Positions 9,848 through 20,500 of a stretch of DNA of 64,000 bases are shown piece by piece (positions within the stretch are counted from its first letter, which is position 1; each line of letters opens with the position of its first letter). Both the position numbers and the translations under genes were made by a program. Source of the DNA: Lunularia cruciata. Taxonomy: Eukaryota > Streptophyta > Marchantiopsida > Lunulariales > Lunulariaceae. The notes below the pieces were generated by a model that had not been told where the DNA came from, did no database searches, and worked only from the letters and a program-made list of their open reading frames with translations. The stretch spans positions 56,832,552 to 56,896,551 of the forward strand of contig OX419756.1 of NCBI GenBank assembly GCA_948567375.1. Reading direction: 5' to 3'.

Positions 9848-11068
9848 TCTATGTTTATTTGCACTAGCTTTCCTTTCATTTGTACTCAATTTCTTCTCAA
9901 TTTCAACTTTCATCTTCTCTATCTCTAATCTAACACACTCGGCTTCCATTTTCATCAATGGTTCCTCTCTTTTTCTCATGTTGGTGGCTTCTAGTTCAGC
10001 TAGTCATAACCTCCCTAGATTCTATAGTATTTGCTTTCAACATGGTAATTTTTGCTAAATCCTTAGACAATGACATACTAGGTGATATCCGTGATACCTT
10101 ACTTGCTTATATTCCACATTTTCTTCTCTTTGGGTCATGTTATCCTTCTTGGTCAAGGAAAGTGCACTTTGACACATCCCCTATAGAAGTTAAAGGAGGT
10201 GGTGTGATGAAAAGTGAGTCCTCTACTGGTGCAACAAATGGTGATGCATCCTCGGGTGATCGGATTGCATTGTTTATGTAAACACTAGGTACACTTTCCA
10301 CCGCTTGGGTGTTTGGGAAAAACAGGGGACACGAGTTGGGGAGCACCACCTCTGGAGGAGATGGGAAGTGAGAGCACTCCTCTGCACCTTCATGGACCTC
10401 CTCCATGCCAACCTCACTCAAATTGGGATTTAAATCTCCCAAACTTACCATAGTAGGTGGACTAATGTTTGCTCTATTCTCAAACATGGCTCCTATTCTA
10501 GCAAAATGTGTGCACATTCCATTCAATTTATCTTCTATAGTTCTCTACCCTTTGGCATTATCCTCCTTTGTTAGACCTTCTCCAATAGACTTGTTCTTTA
10601 GCTCTTGAGTTCTTTGTACTGATTCATGTACCTCAACCATTTTTTGTAAAGTCAGTCCCCTATCATAGAAGTAGGAAATCCTTGCCCCTCCCAAATCAAT
10701 AATGTTGCCATGAAACTAAAAGCCGTTGACTTTTGAATGTGCTTTTTGCAATTCCCATCATGAATTTGTGCAAAATGCTCGGGGTCCTCCAAATAATCCA
10801 GTATTTAGCCATAATCATGCATAGTCATGTGAAACCTTTCATCCTCTTTTGTTTTGGATGGCAAGGAAGAAGCCATCCTCATCAATTCTCCAAATTTCCA
10901 TGATGGTTGTTCAAGTTGCAAATCCAAAGGTGAGTCTATAGGTCTTGGATCTGCATCCAAAAGTGAGCCTCTTACATTGTAACAAGTTACTTGATCTCCT
11001 ATTGCTTGATTTTTGCTGCACTTTTTGAGTAAAATTCCTCGACCCCCAATCAATTTCTTGGTTGCCAT
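9848..11068 (-). pseudogene. Broken coding remnant with coiled-coil C-terminus, unknown
   Basis: Read on the minus strand, 11068-10805 is open (starts MATKKLIGGRG; contains SPLDLQLEQPSWKFGELMRM). A TAA stops it, and related-looking coding continues with more stops (LDYLEDPEHFAQIH) into an open stretch at 10526-10140. From about 10020 to 9850, in a shifted frame, comes a strongly charged stretch with MKMEAECVRLEIEKMKVEIE that looks like a coiled coil. I do not recognise the family. It could be a transposon-encoded protein or a dead host gene. The family-1 truncation point lies directly at its 3' side. Confidence 0.4.
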
Positions 11069-11345
11069 GGGGCGACATAATTCATTTTACATAACTTGCA
11101 CTTTCCTTTGCCGCACTAATCTATGGGAACGAACAACAAAACCGCCATTTGTCAGTGTCAATAGGAGCATTTGCACTCATGATGGTGAATTTGAGTGGAG
11201 AATTCAAATAGTTGAGAGCGTGCAGTTTGGATCCCAAAAAATTCATAAATCCCACTCCAAGACCAACTCACCAACCACGTGTTCATTCTCACAAGAAACC
11301 ACATTACTTCTTCTGACAATCATTTCAATAAGGTATTTTTAAATC

Positions 11346-12800
11346 TCCGGAACATGGCACCTGATTTTTATAAATAAACGCAACTTGGACAAAATACCCC
11401 TTAATTGGATTTACAATGCATTCATTTAAACCGCCATTTACCATCGCTCGCATCTCCTAGCACGCCATAGCCATAGACATGTCCAAAATCTGGACACTGT
11501 TTCCCACCATTCTCAGAAGTGGCGGCGAACACAGAAGATCAACAGGTTCAAATGCTCAAATGCTCAAATGCTCAAATGCTCCATTGTTTTATTTGTAGAC
11601 GTTGGGGCTAGTCTCGTTGTAGGTTAGTCTTGGAACAAGTCTTGGCGTCTAGTCTCGGAACAAGTTCATTCTAGTTTTGCACATCTCAAGAAACAACTGA
11701 ACCTTATCAATGGTGAAGGAATCATTGGTCCTTTGGCGCCGAGAAACAACCATAAATCGATTAGAGTAACTATAAGTTAACAAGAAAAAGTAAAAAATTA
11801 AATACTTCGTACCCAAAGCCCCTTGAGCACTAAGTGTTCAATAACATAGCACGACCTCTCAAAGCTCTACCAAATTGGGGAGTTAAGTGCAGGCCTGCCC
11901 CATCAATACTTGGTTTTTATCTTACTTCCCCATAATTCTATATGTTAGTTGAAACCAATTTCAAAAATATATTCTTCTGGTTCATAACACGTGAGTTTCC
12001 TAGTGTCATAGGAAATTCGTGTTTGATTTCTCACTAATTTTGGTAAATGCAAACTAATTTTGAAAATTTATTGAAATGATTACCGAGATGTAGCAATGAT
12101 ATCAAAGGCATTACTCGATTGGTTTGTAATGAATGTGTTTATCTCCAAGAAAAGGATGACAGCTTCCATCTCTCTTTTAAATAGTAATCTACCTTCATCT
12201 TCAATTACATTTGCCAATTTTCTAACAATATGTATGTCAGTGTCAACTACACTTAAAATCCTGGTGGAAACTCAAATGCGCAATTTTATTAAGAAGAACG
12301 TCATATCCAATTGTATTTGTCATCATGAGGAACCGTATCAATTCTGCAATAATCCGCTGGTCTATACACAATGAAACTGCGTTTGCTGAATGTGTGAACG
12401 AATGAGAAAGACCTTGAAGTTTGGTCACGTAAAGTAAATTGTGTGAACTCGAATGCACACTTAGCTTTAAGTTGATGTAACCCAGATGTGAATATGAAAT
12501 CAGTCGTAGCTTCTTCAATTTGACCGAAATTCCTTTCATGAACATTGTAAGACCACTTTATATCTTCTCGTCCCAGATTTCTTTTACAGGAAACATGTGC
12601 ACAACCAGTCTTCTCGAGACGATAATTAGTTTCATGATACCAATGATATTGGTGTTATGTGACATTCCCATTCATCGACTAATGTTGTAGCGGATTTTGT
12701 GGTCAGTTCGTATTAGACGGATTAAAATAACGTTGGAGCAGTCTCAAGGATAACTGACCTTCAGCAGAGCTCACGCACACAACTGACGGCATCATTTCTA
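11346..12800. other. Intergenic region
   Basis: No coding signal. Contains an 8-bp tandem repeat at 11549-11580. GC content is higher than in the retroelement blocks. Short open stretches on both strands show no recognisable domain. Confidence 0.4.
11549..11580 (+). repeat. 8-bp minisatellite, CAAATGCT x4
   Basis: Four perfect tandem copies of CAAATGCT, bounded by GGTT on the left and CCATTG on the right. Likely replication slippage; no function visible. Confidence 0.9.
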
Positions 12801-12920
12801 TCACGTGTCCTTATCCAATCAATCTTATTGATTGGGATGACTAGATGGGAGCAAATAAATAACAAGATCGTAAATCACTGGATGACCAGGCAAAGTCCCT
12901 ATATATTTCACAAGACATTC
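12801..12920 (+). promoter_or_regulatory. Possible plus-strand promoter (G-box, CCAAT, TATA)
   Basis: Within 120 bp there are CACGTG (G-box core, near 12802), CCAATCAATC with an inverted partner (near 12815-12835) and a TATA-like CTATATATTTC (near 12899). Spacing suits a plant RNA polymerase II promoter reading rightward. No transcript evidence is available, and the combination can occur by chance. Confidence 0.25.
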
Positions 12921-13141
12921 AGCTGCCTTATCAGGAAATATGGAAAACTCAAACCATCAAGAATTCGCTTCGGACCAGATATTGTCTCGCAACAAACACA
13001 GTTGGCCCTTCTCAGAAACGAGAATGGTATCCAAATACCTGAAGGTGTGATTAAAGGAGAGGCGACCGCGTAGAAAACACGAAGGATGGTAAGACCCCAT
13101 CAAGCCGTAAAAGGGTGAGACAAAAGAGGTAACGAGGTAAA

Positions 13142-13561
13142 ATGGGGCTAAGCCCCAATTGCATCGATATGAGAAATCTACCCTACCTCACGTATGATAT
13201 CTGTGCTATGAAAGGTGTGATTAAAGAGGGAAACCGAAGTGCATCATCTTCTCCCCTCGCTTTGCAAGCAAAATCGTGCACATGCATCATGAAACTCGAT
13301 TTGCAGGTGAAAGCCGCAGTACCTAACGTAAGTCCGCCTATACTAGCAGCATATGAAGCCGCCGAGAGATACTTGAATGGACGGTTATCGGCGGATGTGA
13401 CCTCGTTGCAGACGAACTGGCATAAACAATCAAGGGATTCTCGGGAGTCATCTAACCACCACAGGAAGATAAGCAAGAATACCATCCTTGGGATAGACTG
13501 CTTTTCATTTGCCTACACGACTTGCTTCCAAAAAATCGGATGGAAACAAAGCGGGCAGTAA
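13142..13561 (+). CDS. Hypothetical ORF, 139 codons, unrecognised
   Basis: The ORF runs from ATG at 13142 (MGLSPNCIDM) to a stop after GWKQSGQ. Its middle part (KAAVPNVSPPILAAYEAAER) is the most protein-like. It includes good splice-like motifs (TTGCAGGT near 13300 and AACGTAAGT near 13325), so part of it may be intronic. It lies 240 bp downstream of the possible promoter at 12801-12920 and on the opposite strand from PAH, tail to tail. No domain recognised; it may not be coding. Confidence 0.2.
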   Translation: MGLSPNCIDMRNLPYLTYDICAMKGVIKEGNRSASSSPLALQAKSCTCIMKLDLQVKAAVPNVSPPILAAYEAAERYLNGRLSADVTSLQTNWHKQSRDSRESSNHHRKISKNTILGIDCFSFAYTTCFQKIGWKQSGQ

Positions 13562-14517
13562 TTGCTGCTCGAACCGTCTTTCATGCCTGTCCACATAAAT
13601 TTGCAGCCATATCTCCGAGTAATGGCTAGTTCCTTGCATTTGTACTCCTGAACTTTTGATATGATTGAATAATGATTTCATACTCTACACTTTCTACAAG
13701 TCCCGGACCACAAACAAAAGTGGTCGACTATACTGTACAGGAACACGGCTTCTGGCATATCACTTTTAATATGCTTTCTTCTATCGACCATCAGTCATCA
13801 ACTGCATAACGTAAGTCGGCATTTGTAACTGGTATCTACTGTGAGTGTTTGTTTATTGGCTTCATTGATGTCGATCTGCTACTTTGCTACTTCTCCTTGA
13901 GCTTGAGCTACCGGCACTGCAAAAAGAACAAACTTACATTATTAACAAGCAGACATACGACCAATCTCTGGAAGAAAACGTTCCTGACGTGTTGCTGCAA
14001 AGTTGCTTTAAAACATCAGGGCAATAAAATTTGTACATCTCCATTATACAGTAAGTGACTGGAGCAAGCTGAACACCGCGTCGGATTCTGAGACGCCATT
14101 CTACGCTTGATGATAAAAAGTACTCGATTAACAGTTTTTTGTGTATCCCGCAGAATAAATTGTCTAGTTTAGTCCAAAGTCTTCAGAGTTGTGACTTCGC
14201 CTATCTCCATAGTTATTCATTCCATAATAGACACTTCCTAAGTAGTCACCAGTTTTCGAAGGCTTGTCCTACACACCTTAGACATTCTGGTTTATTTGAG
14301 ATGCTGAGTTCGGTATTTAAATCGGTCTCAACCAGCCAAAATTCTGACCCCAATACATCTTTTAGCTGTTCGGCTTTTAAATGATATCCCCTTTACAGAT
14401 CCACTACTCTAAGGAGAACATCATGCGGTAGACTCATATGTTTGCTACCTAGCAGCTTTCTATTTTCGTGAACATCAGCTGTTACCATATTGTAAGTCAG
14501 TTGTATAAAGAAAGCAA
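13562..14517. other. PAH 3' flank and probable 3' UTR
   Basis: On the minus strand this follows the PAH stop. A possible poly(A) signal, AATAAA read on the minus strand, lies at 14291-14296, about 220 bases after the stop. No further coding was recognised. Confidence 0.35.
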
Positions 14518-17500
14518 TCAATTTATCGGCCCCACTGACCTTTTCTGACTTTGATCATCCTCGATATCTGGAAGGGGTAACTTCCAGAAATTTAAATCAT
14601 TAAAATCCTCCTGTAAAATATTCACACATAATGCATCGAGTAAATTGCGGTTTCTTGGCACGACAAGAGCTTGACGTATTATCCTAGAAATACATCTCCT
14701 TACAATTGCATCTCTCCACAATCTCATATGCCTCAACTAAGACGTGGTACCTAAGACGCAGAGTACGTTCCCAAGCTTTGAGCGGGACTTCCAGGTTTTA
14801 ACAAGCTCGTAGGTACATCTACATGGTATACACATAGGCTTGATACAATTAATGTCACTGGTACGACGAGTAAGTAAAGAAATACAAATACAAGTGCTTC
14901 AAATACAGAAACTTAGTGAAGCTACGTGGCCCCAGTAACCTTATTCTAGACTCATCTACAGTGAGCCAAGTTAAGTGCTATACATTCATACCTGCTCGGT
15001 GGAAGTCATAGCCGGAAACATGTCATTAACAAGCTTGTGTAGTGAACCGTATGACTTTACCTCCACCTGATTGTTTACCACGACTTCACCCTGCAAGCCC
15101 ACGCCCTTACTTTTAGTGCAACTGAGCGTGCATTCAACAATCAGATGCTCTGATAACCTGCACTGAGATATATATACTTGAAGTCTGTGTTGCGTGCAAG
15201 CTGATAAATTTCTGATAAAATAAAGCAGGAACCTGTTATAAGGAGGTCAAACAAGTACCTTGGGGTTGATAATAAAGATCTTTCCCTTGGATATTCCAAC
15301 TTTAAGATAGCTTAGCTCGTCGGTATCGCGGTTTCCAAAACCTGCGTAGAACGGCTTGCTCTCGGGGGGGAAAAGAGATTTTATATCCTACACGTGCACC
15401 GGACTACTCAGTATACTCATTTCTCTCAAGGAACAGATGGCAATTGAGTAGTGGAATATAGAACTCATTGTAGACAACCCGGTTAAGTACCCGTGTCCTG
15501 ACCGGACTGATTCTGACATTCGACAGTAACATAATAAAATTCTGGATGACGGTTAGATCATAGAGAGGTAAGCATGCGTACGTTAGTAACCTGGTAACTA
15601 TGGACAGATGGCATGTACAGCATATAGGTTGCTTTGGCAATAGACCTTCCGGTAAGAAGGTGGCAACTAGGCTTGCTATTCAGATTTAACCCAGAACGCG
15701 TTTCCTAATTGATACTGAATCATCCTCTCGAGGAACACTTTGAGATTAATAAACAAGTAGCACTCGTGTGTGTTCCTCGCGAAGCCCACCAATGCCCTTT
15801 CAACTCACAAATCTGAGAGGAAGAATATTGCAGAGATTTTGATCTTGAATTCCTGCAATAAATTATTTTCGCTAACTAAACCATTTCACTAAACAGAAGA
15901 AAGTTCAATCAGTGTATACCTCTAAGCAGGCTATCTTGAACTCATGTGGAGCCCTTCGAATAACTGCAAAATGAGGTGAGTACGAGTTTGCTCATAATGT
16001 GTCTGATCACACTAGCTCGCAAAAAGAGTCTTTTTTTGCCAAAAAAACGTAAGTAGCCATAACTAGTATTGAGAATAGAATATCTACTTGCCGGATGCAA
16101 GAGAAGAGTTAGCATAATATACTAGAATCTCCGGAGCGCAACCCGAACTATCCAACACGATTTTCGTATCTGCCAGAGAAATAGATTTGTTTGGATCTGA
16201 CAAATATAGCATGTTTTCAAGGCCGGACCGGCCTTGAAATATATGAGGATATTTGGTCTCGGCAAGAAAACTCTTCCAGGCGGGATGTTACCTTCGCGGT
16301 ACAGGGAGGGAAACAGTCCATCTGGTGAGATGACCACAGGCCCGTCAGGTAGCACCTCTCCATCCTGTTTCGAATTCAAGAAGGTGAGGACGTCAATAGC
16401 CACCTTTAGTTCCGACACAGAGTAAATAAGCTGAAGAAGGTAAAGGCAGTAAAATGTAGAAGGTAAAAGTCAAAGTATTTCTGAGTCTTGATATAGAAGA
16501 CAGTCAATCTCCTCCTTGTGAATCCACCGATGAAGTGCAAACCCAAGAAGCTGCCTTGTGAAGTATGGGCTTGTGGTAGTAATAAATCAATGACGTGAGA
16601 GACCTTTATGAGATTATATACATGACTATAAATAGCATGACAAAGAGAAGTTAAAACCCCAACATATCGGTCTAAGGCGCACAGAGATAACGGATTTAAG
16701 CCCATGACTCGTTCCTGCACCTGCTTAATGTTCTCGAGAAACTGCCGGGTAAGATAAGCTTGGGATATTGCACGGGCACTTAGAAACATGAGCTCGTATC
16801 CATTCTTCTGCAAAAGAAAACTTTAGTATTAGTACCTGGCTGGTATGAAACTATATATGACAATCAGCATCACCTCCTCAACAAGGAGGTGGTAGAGAGG
16901 ACTTAAACTCACGGCCAAAGTGATTTTTGCATATTCCACGGTGCATCACAGTGGATATCAGTTGGATAGCATGGATATAAGAACAATCACATGCACTATA
17001 TCGTCAAGGTCAACTTTACCTTGATAGCAGAAAAGAGTCTAGCAACTCCAGATTGGGTCCAATCCTTGCCAACCAAAGGCATGACCTGGCCTAACACATC
17101 CGACCTGCCAGAGAGCGCCAACACATATGCAATGTCGATGAGAAACATCTACAAGCTTTGACATGCCCACACGCCTACATAACCAAGACAAACAATCCTA
17201 GAGGGACGATCAAAGTAGAGATCACATAAACCATGTCCTCAAAATCATTGACCTCCTCAAGTGGAACATCTCATACCTTTGTCAAGGATATAGAGGGTTA
17301 CTTTTCCAAAGAAAAAGATCAAAATCAATAAATCGATGTACATAGATGTATGGTAACTGACTCACCTTGTAATAGTCCCGTCCACATCTGATATGACTAT
17401 GCGAGTGTTCCATTTCCATAGATATATTCGGGCATCAACCTGCGCAGATCATGGCCACCAAATCGATCTCGATATTGACAAAGACCCCTGAGATCACCTT

Positions 17501-20500
17501 ACGAAACTTTTTCACAAGTTCTACGCTTCATACTTGGGTGCTCAAGTGTCAAATATAACTAAGGACGTAAAAGGACCTTTCTACCACAAAGACTGTCACA
17601 TAAACGTCTATGTCTATGTCTGGTCAACAAATCACTATCTATTTTGCCGGCAAGAGTTTTAGGTACAGAAGAGAGAACCCAATCTTTCATCAAACTTCAG
17701 TTGGCATGAGGATTTGATGCGATGTCTGAAGGAAAATGGAATATTCTGTTGACGAAAGCTTACAGCATTTTCCATCTTGAAATAGATCAGAGTGCTCTAG
17801 AATTACAGAGAGAAATATCATCAACGCTACTTTGAATCCTCGATGGATAAACAACGAACCTGTTGCTTCCCAAGAACCCGTGTAACGAATGTAAATGTTA
17901 TTTTGTTGCTTCCTTCCTTTAGGCCTAGTGATCCCAGCTGCACAGAGCTTGGGCTATTAGTCCGTACTTTCCGCGGCTTCTTGTAATAACCATTCATCCT
18001 CAGATAGTCTTCAGTTAACGGACTCTTGAGTGCTGCATGTGTGGCAAGCATTAACGCATCAGCTTGCCTCGGAAGCAAGACCGAAGCAGTTCCTGGCTCA
18101 GGAGTTCTTGTAGATCGGCTGAAAGGCCAAAGCTTCCATCCACCACTTGATGTGGTAGTCAATGTCCCAACAGATGGCTTTCCGTCGGCAATTACATCAG
18201 GTTTTTCCACGGGAATAGCACCTTCGTTAGGTGCAATCAGAACCTGACCAAATCCCAGAATTCCAAGGACTATAGGGGCTGCAACCACCCAGGGATAGTA
18301 GCGCGCCCCAACCTGAACCACGAGCTTGTCGTTTGCAGCAATTGCGGCTCCTGATTTCTTAAAGTCGTCCAAGCTCACCCTTTCCGAAGCAAAAGCTTTG
18401 CCAGCAGCTTCAAGGCCCATGTGATCGGTCAAAAGATGCCTACATAATGAGAGCCTAAACCCTGCACATCAAAAGCGTGCGTCAGTTGTCTATCTGATTA
18501 GACTAACATGTGTAGTCATGACTTTAGACAGCAGAAGTGAATACAGAGGGAGAAGGACTGACGGAGTCTCCACACTAACAGGACAAGCACTGCAAAAGTT
18601 TTGGAGGGAAAGTCAACATCATATGTACTCGTCGATACAAATGCATATAGGTTATGCATTTCTTTGGAATGAAACCCGTTTTAGCTCCTTCCATATTCTC
18701 CTTCGAGTGTCAGGAGTCATTTTGCCTATTATGCTTAAAACTCAGATGATCATTACGTCTTGACATCACATAGAAGAGGTTGAAGGACTCCACGTACCAG
18801 TTTCAGCAACTCCCATCCCCTTGCCTTCGATCCTGTTCTTTGCAGAGGCTGTTGTTTGCCCCACAAAGTTCAACTCATCAGTGGTATCTTTGGGAGTGGT
18901 TGTAGTCATCTCTCCTGTTCTCCCATGCTGAAGTGGATTTCCATCCTCCCTTCTTGAAGACAAAGGGCTGCTAAAGGACTGAGATCTCTGAATACCATCA
19001 GTGGAAGCAACTGCTTCATTCAAGTCTTGCGACAAAACAAGCGGCTCAGAGCCCACTGACCGACTGATAGCTAGTCTTGGACTTAGCACCTTCCCATGGA
19101 TATCAGACTCTCCGCTATTCGGTAAGGATTCTGAAACAGCCCTCAAAATCTGGATGTCGTCCAGAGACTGAGCTTTTCGGGACCGGTCAAACGCTCCTGG
19201 GATCGGAATGCTGTTACCCCTGAAACTTTCGACTTGCTCTTCGTCCTCATCGTCCTCATCACCACTCAAAGCATCCATGTAAATGCTTACGTTCCGTCTG
19301 ACAGGAGTTTTGAGCCCTTCATCAGCTTCTGACAAGTCCTTAGAAGAATTACTGAAGGCATCCACATAGAGACTCAAGTTCCTTCTAAGAGGCCTCCTCT
19401 CGGTCTCCAGATCTCTCGAGGAGTAGAAGCGCTCGTATTTCTCAGCTGACTGATCAGGACTTTCCCCTTCGCTGGGTTCATCTAATTTTTCAAACACTCT
19501 AGCGCGCACCTCGTCAAACTCTTGACTACCAGTGGCGTCAGACCTATAGATCACATCACCACCAAACTTCACATCTTCCTTATTGTCCGAAGTGAGCTCA
19601 AGCTTACTGTTTCCTCGTGCTAACGCATCAGTATCATTGGCACCTGAACTATCCGCTTTTGACTGCCTAGCTCCTACGTTATTAACAGCTACCTTGAGAC
19701 CCTCAATATTAGGGCTACCTCTTGAATCCAATTTGGAGTCACTCTGTACAGAACTATTTGACTGCCCGTCATCTTCTTCAGGGGTCTCTGTTCCTGACTG
19801 TGCAAAGTTATTTTCTTCCCCATCTTGCAGATATTCTGATCTGGATACGATCGGTGCAAGAGCTACTTCGGGAGCTTCTGCAAAAGAAACTGCCATTTTT
19901 GGACTACCGCCAGTGCATTCACTATCCTCCACAGATTCATGATACTTCTTACTGAGCGATTCAAAGGGAGTTTGGGCGTTAGCATCATCAACAGACTCTA
20001 GAGGGGCAGTTATTAAGTGCCCGTCAATACTCATCAATACAACCTTCGCCTTTCGATTAGATATGAATTCCCCGGCATCTTGATTAGTCTGCGAGATTGT
20101 CAAAGGACTCTCTACTCCAACATCATCGACCTCCCCTTCAGTAGCTTCCACGCCTGTTGCCTTAGCACTCCTTGAATCCTTGTCACTGTCAGACGGATTA
20201 GCGCGTATATGTTCGTCCACTTGATCCAGTACTAATTTTACAAGTGCTTGTGGGACAGTACTATCTGCACAAGTGGTTGAGGAGTCTACAGTGTCGATGA
20301 CTCCATTCTTCTCCACATCAGGTGCAGGAATTTGAACTACAACCCCACTACTAAGATCATCGAGTGAAGTCGGCACGGACTCTGAACCTTCCTTATCAAC
20401 TTGAAAAATCCCTACCTCCAAGTTCTTATTCACGGAATGCTTTGAAACCTTGGAGTCTGGGACTCTTGCAACAGCCATTAAACCCTTTGGTCCTTCGCCT

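Noticed and set aside
16406-16813. 135-codon minus-strand ORF taken as a separate gene
   Set aside because: Only its first 29 codons (exon 5 of PAH, to the GTGCAGG donor) are coding; the rest is intron read-through.
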